Shown here in pieces: positions 40,569 to 48,958 of a DNA stretch of 64,000 bases (positions are counted from its first letter, which is position 1; every line of letters begins with the position of its first letter). The DNA is from an uncultured Alphaproteobacteria bacterium. GTDB taxonomy: Bacteria; Pseudomonadota; Alphaproteobacteria; GCA-2731375. The notes beneath the pieces were generated by a model that was given only the letters and a program-made list of their open reading frames with translations, searched no databases and was not told where the DNA came from. The translations under genes were made by a program, and so were the position numbers. The stretch is from NCBI GenBank assembly GCA_951812805.1, contig CATOSZ010000001.1, positions 434,001 through 498,000 of the forward strand, written 5' to 3'.

Positions 40569-41261
40569 ATGAGCTGCCGTCGCAGGCGCTTGATCCTGAC
40601 CTGGGCGGTCTTTGCCGGCCTGCTGGCGGTGATCCTCGCCACCGAGTTCGATATCGGGGGCGGGGACGGCGCCACGGCCCCGGACATGCGGGGCGACGGG
40701 CACCGCCATGGCGCGGGCGAGCGTCGGATGTTCACCTTCGGCGAAGCGGAGGTGGAAGGGGTCGATGTCCTCTACCGGGGCCGCGCCGCGAGCCTCATGC
40801 GCAATTCGGAGGGTCGCTGGTTCCAGCACGACGCCGTCCATCACCATAGCATCGGAGCGACGGCGCCCAGGCCGGGAGAGCGGCATCGCGCGACCGCCGA
40901 GGCCGAGGCCCGGATCGCCAAACAGGTTGCGATCACCACCGCGATGAAGGCGGACCGCCGGATCCTGCCCAAACAGGGGCTCGCGGACTACGGCCTCGAA
41001 AAACCGGCAATGGTCGTCCTCTTCCACGGCCGAGAGGTCAACAAGATCGGCTACAGGGCGCCGCTCGCGGTGCTCTACGTCGGCGACCCGGATCCGACCG
41101 AGTATGCCTACTATGCCCGGTGTGAGGGCGACGAAGAAATCTCGCTGATCCCCCGCTTTCAGATCTCATTGCTGGTGACGCTGACACATGGCGCGGGGGC
41201 GGCGCCGACGCTGGAGCCCAAAGCCGTTCCAGCGCCGGCACCTGACAAATCCCTCCGCTGA
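40569..41261 (+). CDS. DUF4340-like membrane-anchored protein of the zinc module
   Basis: A 230-residue protein with one N-terminal membrane segment (LILTWAVFAGLLAVILA, about residues 7-23) and a periplasmic remainder. His-rich stretches occur near 44-48 (GDGHRHGAG) and 90-93 (VHHH). The later part has LADYGLEKPAMVVLF and VLYVGDPDPTEYAYYARCEGDEEISLIPRFQISLL. This pattern of a YGL-x-P strand and a report on a parameter pair is like DUF4340 proteins. The start is ATG 40569 or GTG 40557. It lies between two Zur-box genes, so a part in zinc sensing or delivery is reasonable but unproven. Confidence 0.65.
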   Translation: MSCRRRRLILTWAVFAGLLAVILATEFDIGGGDGATAPDMRGDGHRHGAGERRMFTFGEAEVEGVDVLYRGRAASLMRNSEGRWFQHDAVHHHSIGATAPRPGERHRATAEAEARIAKQVAITTAMKADRRILPKQGLADYGLEKPAMVVLFHGREVNKIGYRAPLAVLYVGDPDPTEYAYYARCEGDEEISLIPRFQISLLVTLTHGAGAAPTLEPKAVPAPAPDKSLR

Positions 41262-41322
41262 ACGCGCCATTGTGGCGATCCGCGCTCGATCAGGGCGGCG
41301 CGCGCGACGCCCACGTCCCGCC

Positions 41323-42879
41323 TCAATGGTTGTGGGCGCCGATTGCGTTGTTCAGCGCATTCAGCTCCAGCCGCCGGCCGGCACCGAAGGACCAGTTCAG
41401 ACCGAGCCAGACGCTGTGCGCGTCATCACCGACGAGGAAGTCGGCGATGTCGTAGTTGTACTGCGCCGATAGCCGGAGCCCCGGTACGATGGTCCAGCCG
41501 ACCATCGGCGAGACGCGCGTGCGATCGCTACGGAACGGATCGTTGGCGCGACCGGCGAATTCGTCGATGGATTGCCCGTTGCCCCGCGCGATCTCGGTCC
41601 GCAGGCCGAAGTGGAAGCCGCCCGGAGTGTCGTAGACGCCCTGCAGGTAGAGGCCCCAATCCTCCAGGTCGTCGTTCATGAATCCGGCGGCCGGATTGTT
41701 CGGGTCGACATCGAAGCCCCGGTAGAGGCCCTCGCCCTGCAGGCGAAGCGCGCCGCCGCCCGGCATGCGGAGATTGGCACCGGCATGCAGACCGAAGATC
41801 ATGGTGTCGCCGTCGGGCCCGCTGGAATTGGGGCCGAAGGCGGCCGAGCCGCCGAACACGGCCCGATCCGCGCCGCCGAGACCGAACACCTTGCTCGCCC
41901 GCACGACGTAGGTGAAGTCTTCCGGCCCGTCGACGTCGGTTTCGACGAAGTCCAGGCCGCCGACAGGCTGTTCCTCGATGAGTTCGTCGCTGGCACGGAA
42001 GCTCGCCTGGGTCTCGCCCTGGGCGTTCTGCACGCTCGCCAGGATCTCGAAGGGGGTTTCACCCTCGCTACGCCAGGCGACGCGCGCGCCCTGGCCGCGC
42101 ATGCCGTCGGGTCCGAAGAAACGGGAGACCATGAAGGGCGCGTCGAGGAAGTCCTGGTCGTGAATGTGCGTCGGGTTCAGCAGGCCGAACTCGGTGAAGA
42201 ACTGACCGGCGCGAAGTTCCAGCAAAAAGAAGCCGGGCTGGGTCTGCAGGAAGGCCTCCTCGAGTTCCAGCCGCGTTTCCCCCTCGGGATCAATGAAGAA
42301 GGCCATGTTGGTGAAGGCGTCGAACACGGGATCGAAGCCGCCGGCGAGGCTGAGATCGACGGCACGCAGGGTGAAGCCGTTCTGCCGCGGATCATGATCG
42401 CCGCCTTGCAGTTGGTGGAGTGTTTCGCCCTTTTCCGTCGAGGCGCCGGCGGCGAAGGCGGTGTCCAGGAAGATCCCGGAGAGGCGCGCGCGACCGGAAC
42501 CCACCTTGATCGAAAAGAGGTCCGGTGCTTTGCCATGGCCGTGGTCGTGACCTTCGCCGGCCGCCGCCTCGCCATGCGCCGTCTTCGCCGGGCCGGTGCC
42601 GGCCCCGCTCGCCTTCGCACCCTGATCACGGCCGTGGCCGTGGCCGGCGTGTTCGGTGCTCGCTTCGCCATCGCGCGCGCCGTGTTGCAGCGCTTTGACC
42701 TGACCGCGCAGGCGATCGATCTCCTGCGACTTCTCCCGGTCGCGGATCAACAGTTCGGTATAGGAGTCTTCGAGCAGACGCAGACGCTCTTCCAGGCTTT
42801 CCGCGCCGGCCTGGCCGTTCGGCCCCACGATCAGCGCCATGGAGAGCATGAGCGCCGCAAACATGAACCTGACTTGCAT
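41323..42879 (-). CDS. Zinc-associated outer-membrane porin with His-rich periplasmic region
   Basis: A 518-residue exported protein with a signal peptide ending near residue 26 (LIVGPNGQAGAE). A short coiled coil (residues about 27-70) follows. Next comes a His/Gly-rich tract at about 76-122 with repeated HGHG and HDHGHG. From about 130 on there is a beta barrel of amphipathic strands ending in aromatic residues, with RLSAQYNYDIADF near the end. The architecture of coiled coil plus porin resembles anion-type porins, but the His tract points to metal ions. It follows znuA by 56 bases on the same strand, so both should be controlled from the Zur-like box upstream of znuA. Confidence 0.8.
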   Translation of the reverse strand: MQVRFMFAALMLSMALIVGPNGQAGAESLEERLRLLEDSYTELLIRDREKSQEIDRLRGQVKALQHGARDGEASTEHAGHGHGRDQGAKASGAGTGPAKTAHGEAAAGEGHDHGHGKAPDLFSIKVGSGRARLSGIFLDTAFAAGASTEKGETLHQLQGGDHDPRQNGFTLRAVDLSLAGGFDPVFDAFTNMAFFIDPEGETRLELEEAFLQTQPGFFLLELRAGQFFTEFGLLNPTHIHDQDFLDAPFMVSRFFGPDGMRGQGARVAWRSEGETPFEILASVQNAQGETQASFRASDELIEEQPVGGLDFVETDVDGPEDFTYVVRASKVFGLGGADRAVFGGSAAFGPNSSGPDGDTMIFGLHAGANLRMPGGGALRLQGEGLYRGFDVDPNNPAAGFMNDDLEDWGLYLQGVYDTPGGFHFGLRTEIARGNGQSIDEFAGRANDPFRSDRTRVSPMVGWTIVPGLRLSAQYNYDIADFLVGDDAHSVWLGLNWSFGAGRRLELNALNNAIGAHNH

Positions 42880-42935
42880 TGGTGAAACGTTCCCTTCTGG
42901 AGTTTTCCGTGTTCGAAGCCGTCGCCGATCGGCGG

Positions 42936-43886
42936 CTAGGATGAGACGCAGGCGCCGAGCGACCTCGCGAGGTCGCGCATCAGCGCCGGATAGAGGCCGG
43001 GGCCCGGTGTCAGAGCCGCGCCGAGCGGGTCCATGACGACGATCCTCGCCTCGGTCCCTTCGGTGATGACCCGCGCCATTTTTCGGTCGAACTGCGGCTC
43101 GGCGAAGACGCAGGCGGCGCCTGTCTCGATCAGGCGTTTGCGCATAGCCTTCAGGCGCTTGGCGCTCGGCGGGGTTTGCGGCTGGACGGTGATCGAGCCG
43201 CCGACCTGGAGGCCGAAACGGCGCTCGAAGTATTGATAGGCATCGTGGAAAACGATGAATTCCTTGCCTCGCGTCGATCCGAGCAGGGTTTCGAGGTCTT
43301 GCACGAGAGATTCCATCTCGACGGCGAAAGCGGCCGCGTTGTCGCGGTAGAGTGCGGCATTCGCCGCGTCCGCCTCGGCCAGAACAGTTGCGATTGCGCG
43401 CGCCATGGCGGCTGCGTTCGATGGATCGAGCCAGATGTGCACGTCGTGACCTTCCCCGCCATGCGCGTGGGCGTGCGCATGTCCCGGATCATCTTTCGCC
43501 GCCTCCTCGTCGCCGTGCCCCTCCCACGGTCCGCCCTCCCGGTAGGGCAACAACGCGACGCCCTCGACGTGCAGGAGTTGGACGACAAGGGCATCCGCCG
43601 CCAGCGCGGCTATTGGCCGGGCAAGGAAGGTTTCGAGGCCCTCGCCGACCCAGAAGACGACATCGGCGGCATCAAGGGCGCGCGCCGAGGTGGGCCTCAG
43701 GGAGAAGTTGTGCGGCGAGGTGTGGGGCGGCACGAGCAGCCTCGGCGTGCCCGCACCCTGCATGACACGCGCGACGATGCTGTGCACGGGCGCGATCGAC
43801 GTCATGACATCGAGAGCGGCCACGGGCTTCGCGAACGAAAGCGCCAACAGGATCAGCCCTATTCGGCCCCAGGTAGGCATATGCAT
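42936..43886 (-). CDS. znuA: Zinc ABC transporter substrate-binding protein
   Basis: A 316-residue cluster A-I metal-binding protein. The signal peptide (IGLILLALSFAKPVAA) ends near residue 24. Metal histidines lie in VPPHTSPHNF near 53 and in the HDVHIWLDP block, and a His-rich loop (HAHAHAHGGEGHDVH) stands between, which is typical of ZnuA rather than manganese proteins. ATG 43886 has AAAGGA six bases upstream. The alternative start at 43913 would sit almost on the Zur-like box. The permease and ATPase genes znuB and znuC are absent from the window. Confidence 0.93.
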   Translation of the reverse strand: MHMPTWGRIGLILLALSFAKPVAALDVMTSIAPVHSIVARVMQGAGTPRLLVPPHTSPHNFSLRPTSARALDAADVVFWVGEGLETFLARPIAALAADALVVQLLHVEGVALLPYREGGPWEGHGDEEAAKDDPGHAHAHAHGGEGHDVHIWLDPSNAAAMARAIATVLAEADAANAALYRDNAAAFAVEMESLVQDLETLLGSTRGKEFIVFHDAYQYFERRFGLQVGGSITVQPQTPPSAKRLKAMRKRLIETGAACVFAEPQFDRKMARVITEGTEARIVVMDPLGAALTPGPGLYPALMRDLARSLGACVSS

Positions 43887-43917
43887 CGGCTGTCCTTTGG
43901 TTCTGTTTGGCATGTTT

Positions 43918-43932
43918 TGTTATATCATAACA
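43918..43932. promoter_or_regulatory. Zur-box-like palindrome upstream of znuA
   Basis: TGTTAT-ATC-ATAACA forms a perfect six-base dyad with a three-base centre, 32 bases before the znuA start, in an AT-rich stretch. It has the same centre spacing as the dyad before the zrgA-like gene. It is the probable zinc repressor (Zur) operator for the znuA-porin operon, and possibly for a plus-strand gene now separated by IS21 copy 2. Confidence 0.8.
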
Positions 43933-44094
43933 TTTCCTGCGCCAAATCAAGCCCATGAATTGGCCGGTCTGCGAAATCATTCGGGCTCAAAGGCGCCGCC
44001 GATAACCGTTTTTCCCTATTTTCAGCGATCTGATACAATCGTTTTAATTGTTACTATCGTTTGGCCGATTGGGATGCGCCATGCTTCCTCTGCA
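43933..44094. other. Upstream region between znuA and IS21 copy 2
   Basis: 162 AT-richer bases. A dyad ACAAT (44035-44039) with ATTGT (44047-44051) may be another operator. An ATG at 44081 begins a plus-strand frame that is cut after five codons by the insertion element, so a divergent gene may once have started here. Which gene cannot be told. Confidence 0.35.
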
Positions 44095-44438
44095 TGTCAA
44101 TCAGCATTTAATTCTGACCCCCTATCGGCGTGCAAAATTGACCCCCCCCTTGCTTCGACGGAGGTTGTCCCGGTAGTCCACGGGAGGGCCCCGCGCGGCT
44201 TCGTGTAGCGCTTTGCGTTACGCGGAGCGAAGCCGCGTGGGAGGGGCCTGTGGGCCCACCGGGACAACCGGGCCGGCGGCGGAACGTGGGGATCAGGTGG
44301 GGTTCTTGAAGTGGCAATGAGCTTTTGAAGTAGTGTCCAGACTGTTCTGCAAGTTTGTCATGGCTGCCGATGAGGGCCACCGGCATGCCTGGCGCGGAGA
44401 TTTCGATTGCTCGGAGCGCCAGGCATGCCGAGCCGCCG

Positions 44439-44567
44439 TCAGGCGGCTTTCTGGATGCGTTCGCTTTTGCTCTCCTTGAGATGGATCATGTTGAGCTAGC
44501 GGTTGGCATCCAGCCAGTCCTCATGGATTTCGATCGCGAGAGCCCGGACCAGCCGGAGGCAGCTCAT
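44439..44567 (-). pseudogene. IS256/Mutator-like transposase remnant in IS21 copy 2
   Basis: The same 129-base C-terminal fragment as in copy 1, with the same TAG in place of the Tyr codon. Its presence in both copies shows that the fragment was captured before the element duplicated. Confidence 0.5.
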
Positions 44568-44724
44568 CCACCCCATCGGCCCGGACTTGTGCCCCAGCTA
44601 CGAAACCCCTTTTGCAGAACAATCTGTACAGGACCCGTTTTGATTTGCCCGCCTTTGCGATGAAAGCCCCCAGGCTGATTGGCTCCATATAGCGGATCAG
44701 CCTGGGGCTTTGCTTACAGGGCGG

Positions 44725-45456
44725 CTACTTTTGTCGTCGCTGTTTGCTTTGTGCGAAGCGGTAAGACATGTTGCCTGTTTCGATGATTGCGCAGTGATGC
44801 GTTACACGATCCAGCAACGCGGTTGTCATTTTTGCATCTCCGAAGACGGAGACCCATTCCCCGAACTCCAGATTGGTGGTGATGATGACGCTGGTCTTCT
44901 CATAGAGTTTGCTGATCAGGTGGAACAAGAGCGCACCGCCGGATTTGGGGAATGGGATATAGCCCAGTTCGTCGATGATGACGCAATCCATGGCCGTCAG
45001 TTGCCGGATGATCTTGCCGGCGTTGCCTTCGGCCTGTTCCTTGATCAGCGCATTGATCAGATCGACGGCGTTGAAGAAACGGACCTTCTTTCCCTGATTG
45101 ATCAACAGCGTCCCCAGAGCAATGGCGATGTGGGTTTTGCCCGTACCGGTTCCGCCCACCAGAATGAGGTTGTGGGCCTCCTGGGTGAACTGCCCTGAGC
45201 AGAAGGGGTCGATTTGCGCTTGGGTGACGGCGGCTAGGCCGTAATCGAAAGTGGCGAAGTCCTTATGGTGGGGGAACTTCGAGGCCCGCATTTGGTGCTG
45301 GATAGAGCGCACCCGGCGCTCTACAGTCTCGGCGTCGATCAGTTGCTTTATCGCAGTGGTCAGACTTGGCGGCTTGCGCGCGGCCAGCAAAGCTTCGGCG
45401 CAAGCCGCCATTCCATACAGCCTCAGGGCGATCAGTTGGTCTATCAAAGCTTTCAT
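44725..45456 (-). CDS. istB: IS21-family helper ATPase IstB (copy 2)
   Basis: The same 243-residue AAA+ protein as in copy 1, with Walker A GGTGTGKT at 101-108. The ATG at 45456 overlaps the istA stop (ATGA), which couples the two proteins. IstB is needed for strand transfer by IS21 transposase. A hairpin 14 bases past the stop probably ends the transcript. Confidence 0.96.
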   Translation of the reverse strand: MKALIDQLIALRLYGMAACAEALLAARKPPSLTTAIKQLIDAETVERRVRSIQHQMRASKFPHHKDFATFDYGLAAVTQAQIDPFCSGQFTQEAHNLILVGGTGTGKTHIAIALGTLLINQGKKVRFFNAVDLINALIKEQAEGNAGKIIRQLTAMDCVIIDELGYIPFPKSGGALLFHLISKLYEKTSVIITTNLEFGEWVSVFGDAKMTTALLDRVTHHCAIIETGNMSYRFAQSKQRRQK

Positions 45457-46952
45457 GCGACGGCCTCCCCGGCAACGCACAGCGTCTCATAGCGCTTGCA
45501 GTCCGCTTCGGGCCGCAAGGTCAGTTGCGGATAGGCGTGGCTCTCGCCCCATGGCGCGATGACCGGCTCCACCAGTTGGTTGATCAGATTGATGATGGCC
45601 GGAAGGCGCAGCGTGTTCTGCTCCACGGCCAGTTCACAGGCTATCTCGACCACCTCGATCCCGTGATCCTGGGCCAGCAGGAGCAGATCGACAAACTCCC
45701 GGTCCCCGCCTTTGCCGGCCATGTAATGCGCCCTGACCCGGTGCATCGCCTCAGGCAATTGCCAACCCACAAAGGGCGCGCCATCTCTCAGCGCGCCGGG
45801 CTTGCGGTCGAGTAGGGGCAGGTAATGCCAGGGCTCGAAATAGCTGGCGTTGCGGGTAAAGCGGCGCTTGTGCTCGGCAATCACATTCTGCCCTGACACA
45901 ACCACGATCCGGTCCGCATAGGCGCGCAGAGAGACAAGCTCCCCGGCGAACCGGGAGGGGACGCTATAGCGATTGGTGGCATATTGGACCAGACAGGTAG
46001 AGCGGACACGAGCGGCCTTCTCAACATAGCCGTCAAAAGCCCGGCCCAGGGGACGCAGTTCGGCGCACTCGTCTGCGAACACGTCCGAGATCTTGCGATC
46101 CGATTGTTCGGGGTGGGCGCGATTCGCCAATTCCTCGCAGCGCAGACGCAACCAGCCGTTCAGCGCATCCAGATCGTCAAAGGCGGGCTTGGGCGCAAAC
46201 AGCTGTCCCCGCAGGAACCCAACCTGGTTCTCAATCTGACCCTTCTCCCACCCCGCCGCGGGTGTGCAAGCAACCGGTTCCATCACATAGTGGTTCATCA
46301 ACGCCAGAAAGCGCGGATGGAACACACGGTCCTTAGAGCGCGAAACATAGGTTACCATCGTCTTGGGGTTGTCGATGATCACCCGGCGCGGTACGCCGCC
46401 ATAGAAAGACATCGCCCGTGCAAAGGCGTCCAGCACCATCTCCTGAGATTCGCTGGGATAGGCAACAACAAAGGGCTTGCGGCTATGACATAGGCGGAAG
46501 TGGGCAACCTTTACCTTCTGCTCGACACCGCCCAGGACAGCGTATTCCGTGCTCCAGTCAAACTGGAGCGCGTCACCTGCCGTAAAGTGCAACGGAATGA
46601 ACGCATCCCCCGATCCGGCGCCAGAACGCTTCAGGTCGCGGACAAACCTCTGAACCGTCGAGTAGGATCCGCTATAGCCTTCCGACACAAGCTGCTCATA
46701 AAGCTTCTTGGCCGTCCGGCGCTCACGGCGCGGGCGCCCCAGGTCCTGCTCAAAGAGCGCCCGAAGCCGGCTGGCGAAGCCATCGCTAAGCTTACGCCGG
46801 ACGGGTGAAACGCGCCGCTGATAGCTCGGTGGATCGCCGTCCTTCAGATACTTCTTAATCGTGTTCCGCGACAAACCAGTCTGACGAGATACAGATCGGA
46901 TACTCCGACCCTCCCGTAATATCCAACGTCGGATCTTCAATACGCTTTCCAT
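45453..46952 (-). CDS. istA: IS21-family transposase IstA (copy 2)
   Basis: A 499-residue DDE transposase. The N-terminal helix-turn-helix is [20 protein letters not shown] (residues about 14-33). The catalytic residues lie in [13 protein letters not shown] and GQIEN, and a C-terminal beta domain contains [20 protein letters not shown]. The frame is open throughout, unlike copy 1. ATG 46952 follows an AGGTGG ribosome-like site; GTG 46979 would add nine residues. Confidence 0.95.
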   Translation of the reverse strand: MESVLKIRRWILREGRSIRSVSRQTGLSRNTIKKYLKDGDPPSYQRRVSPVRRKLSDGFASRLRALFEQDLGRPRRERRTAKKLYEQLVSEGYSGSYSTVQRFVRDLKRSGAGSGDAFIPLHFTAGDALQFDWSTEYAVLGGVEQKVKVAHFRLCHSRKPFVVAYPSESQEMVLDAFARAMSFYGGVPRRVIIDNPKTMVTYVSRSKDRVFHPRFLALMNHYVMEPVACTPAAGWEKGQIENQVGFLRGQLFAPKPAFDDLDALNGWLRLRCEELANRAHPEQSDRKISDVFADECAELRPLGRAFDGYVEKAARVRSTCLVQYATNRYSVPSRFAGELVSLRAYADRIVVVSGQNVIAEHKRRFTRNASYFEPWHYLPLLDRKPGALRDGAPFVGWQLPEAMHRVRAHYMAGKGGDREFVDLLLLAQDHGIEVVEIACELAVEQNTLRLPAIINLINQLVEPVIAPWGESHAYPQLTLRPEADCKRYETLCVAGEAVA

Positions 46953-47068
46953 CAATACCACCTGCTCTTTCCTCCGCACTGTTCCGTGCGGATGCTAGCG
47001 TTCCAGGTGGGTCAATTCTTACCGCTCATAACCCACCAAAGTGGGTCAGTTTTGCATGCCGATTCACA

Positions 47069-47161
47069 ACGCAGGGCCGCCTGCTCCTCAAGCAGCGTCA
47101 GAACCAGCGCCTTCAGGGCGGCGACATCAAGATCGTCGAGATCCGGAAGCGATTCGGCCAT
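47069..47161 (-). pseudogene. IS66-family transposase (TnpC), N-terminal stub cut by IS21 copy 2
   Basis: 31 codons beginning MAESLPDLDDLDVAALKAL and ending at the insertion element end. The helical start with LLEEQAALR is typical of the leucine-zipper N-terminus of IS66 transposases. The rest of the gene is not on the other side of the element, which points to rearrangement rather than simple insertion. Confidence 0.6.
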
Positions 47162-47455
47162 GACGGGATCGAATCACAGACCTCCCGCCGCGAACATCGA
47201 TATCTGGTCACTTGACGCGGAAGCCTCACAAGATGTGGCCGTTGAGACTCACCCCTATACCCAGGCCAGATCCCCCCGTCCCCAGGCCCGGCCTTTTGCC
47301 CCGGTTACGAAAATTCGTGAGTTACTCGCCCAAGTGAGCTGAAGTCCCACTTATCGTTGGCCGAGAAATGGACATTATCAGATTATGCAGCTTTTCTAGT
47401 TTCGAGGCGCGCGAGCAGACCTTTTCATGTCCTCCGGATCGGCGAGGTTGGCGCC
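47162..47455. other. Non-coding remnant upstream of IS66 stub
   Basis: 294 bases between the IS66 stub and the thioesterase gene. It is the likely upstream part of the decayed IS66-type element. I see no gene, no clear terminal repeat and no tRNA, although a short T-arm-like string occurs near 47165-47180. Confidence 0.35.
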
Positions 47456-47902
47456 TCACCCGCGCCGCAAATCCAACTTGTAGGTAATCTGCCCCTCCGC
47501 CACGCCGTTACCCGCACCGTCCGTCACATGAACGCGGACGATGGTGAGGCTGCCGCCGCGCCGCACGATGGTGCCTTCGGCGCGTAAGGTGCCGTCGCGG
47601 CCGGGGGCGAGGTAGTTGACGGTGACGGCGACGGTCGTGCCGCGGCTCTCGGAATCGATGCGGTTGGTGGCCCAGGCGGTTGCCGTGGCGGCGATGTCGA
47701 CCAGGCCGGCGAGCGCGCCGCCATGGACGCGGGCGGCGCCGTTCATGTGGTGGGGGAGGATCGCCATCTCGACGATCGCGCGGTCGGGCGTTGCCTCGGC
47801 CAGGCGGGCGTCCATCATTTGGCCGTAGGGGCCGCGGACGACGACGTCGCGCAGGCGGGCGACGACGTCGTCGCGCAAGGGGGCGGGGGCAGGGGCGTTC
47901 AT
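47456..47902 (-). CDS. PaaI-family hot-dog thioesterase
   Basis: A 148-residue acyl-CoA thioesterase. HMNGAARVHGGALAGLVDIAATATAW carries the catalytic HGG(A) and the following helix with the acidic residue. VTVNYLAPGRDGTLRAEG is the next strand, as in PaaI proteins. Its ATG at 47902 overlaps the mazG stop (ATGA), so it is coupled to mazG. The substrate is not predictable. Confidence 0.88.
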   Translation of the reverse strand: MNAPAPAPLRDDVVARLRDVVVRGPYGQMMDARLAEATPDRAIVEMAILPHHMNGAARVHGGALAGLVDIAATATAWATNRIDSESRGTTVAVTVNYLAPGRDGTLRAEGTIVRRGGSLTIVRVHVTDGAGNGVAEGQITYKLDLRRG

Positions 47903-48729
47903 GGTGTGGTTTTCCCTTCGGCGGCCTTCACGGCCTGCCATTCGGCTTCCAGCTCGTCGAGGCCGGCGGCGGCTAGGTCGCGGCTCGTGGCGGCGAAGCG
48001 GGCTTCGATGGCGTGGAAACGGCGTTCGAACTTGGTGTTGGCGCGGCGCAGCGCCTCTTCCGGGTCGATTTCCAGGTGGCGGGCGAGGTTGACGACGGAG
48101 AACAGTAGGTCGCCGAATTCCTCGATCCGGCGCTCGGGCGTTTCGGCGGCGACCAGTTCGGCGCTTTCCTCGGCGATCTTGTCGAGGATCGGTGCGGCCT
48201 CGGCCCAGTCGAAGCCGACCCGGGCGGCGCGCGATTGCAGCTTCACCGCGCGCATCAACGCGGGCAGGGCGAGGGCGACGCCATCGAGGACGCTCGGCGC
48301 GCGGCCCTGGCGGGCGGCCAGCGCCGCGCGTTCCTCGGCCTTGTAGACCTCCCAGGCCTTGGTCTGGGCCGCCGCGTCGTCGATAGTCAGGTTGGCGAAG
48401 ATGTGGGGGTGGCGGGCGACCATCTTGTCGCAGATCGCCGCGACCACGTCGGCGAAGGCAAAGCTGCCGGCTTCCTCCGCCATCCGGGCATGGAAGACGA
48501 CCTGGAACAGGAGATCGCCGAGCTCGCCGCGCAGCTGTTCCATGTCGCCCGCGCGGATCGCCTCGGCGACCTCGTAGGCTTCTTCGATGGTGTAGGGCGC
48601 GATGGTGGCGAAATCCTGCGCGACGTCCCAGGGACAGCCGCCGACGGGCGCGCGCAGGCGCTGCATGATTTCCAGCAGGCGCTCGATGTCACCGGCGTCG
48701 GGCGGGGCGTTCGTCTGATCCGAGGTCAT
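47899..48729 (-). CDS. mazG: Nucleoside triphosphate pyrophosphohydrolase MazG
   Basis: A 276-residue MazG with two all-alpha NTP-PPase domains. The first has CPWDVAQDFATIAPYTIEEAYEVAEAI, with metal residues Glu49, Glu50, Glu53 and Asp72 (ELGDLLFQVVFH). The second has AEESAELVAAE and EFGDLLFSVVNLARH near residue 205. It hydrolyses NTPs to NMP and pyrophosphate for nucleotide-pool cleaning or starvation control. The start is ATG 48729. Confidence 0.95.
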   Translation of the reverse strand: MTSDQTNAPPDAGDIERLLEIMQRLRAPVGGCPWDVAQDFATIAPYTIEEAYEVAEAIRAGDMEQLRGELGDLLFQVVFHARMAEEAGSFAFADVVAAICDKMVARHPHIFANLTIDDAAAQTKAWEVYKAEERAALAARQGRAPSVLDGVALALPALMRAVKLQSRAARVGFDWAEAAPILDKIAEESAELVAAETPERRIEEFGDLLFSVVNLARHLEIDPEEALRRANTKFERRFHAIEARFAATSRDLAAAGLDELEAEWQAVKAAEGKTTP

Positions 48730-48794
48730 GGCCGGGCATCATATGGGGGCCGGGGCGTGGCGCAACCGGCCCGCAAGGCTTGCTCAAAACATCG

Positions 48795-48810
48795 CATAAT
48801 ATATATTATG
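48795..48810. promoter_or_regulatory. 16-base perfect AT palindrome in mazG-aminotransferase spacer
   Basis: CATAATAT-ATATTATG is a perfect palindrome in an AT-rich stretch between divergent mazG and the aminotransferase gene. It could be an operator or the -10 zones of both promoters. The regulator is unknown. Confidence 0.5.
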
Positions 48811-48958
48811 GAAAATTATACCTATACCCAGAACAACAGTCGTTTCAAAGACTTGCGCGGCCCTCAGTGCCGCCATAAACAAAAAACACCCGAAATCGAC
48901 CCCGCACTGTACAACGTCCCCAACTCGCTTCGACAGTATGTCTGGACAGGATCATCCC

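Larger units (their letters stand above)
44095..47068 (-). mobile_element. IS21-family element, copy 2 (intact istAB)
   Basis: A 2974-base element nearly identical to copy 1 and in the same orientation. The same imperfect terminal repeats start with TGT at both ends, and the TGACCC boxes are repeated inside each end. istA is uninterrupted, so this copy looks able to transpose and may be the source of copy 1. The left 630 bases before istB repeat the palindrome (44165-44267), the hairpins and the IS256-like remnant found in copy 1. There is no target duplication: the left flank ends CTCTGCA, the right flank starts ACGCAGG, inside an IS66 transposase gene. Confidence 0.95.

Noticed and set aside
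40480..40572. A 30-codon frame overlapping the DUF4340-like start
   Set aside because: It has an ATGA overlap but no clear ribosome site and no recognisable sequence, so it was kept only as a remark in the spacer entry.
28207..47068. A composite transposon flanked by the two IS21 copies
   Set aside because: The interior carries housekeeping genes such as cysS and cimA, no target duplication flanks the whole unit, and the interrupted genes do not resume on the other side.
47160..47185. A tRNA T-arm-like string
   Set aside because: No acceptor, D or anticodon arms can be formed around it and the TTC of the loop is not exact.
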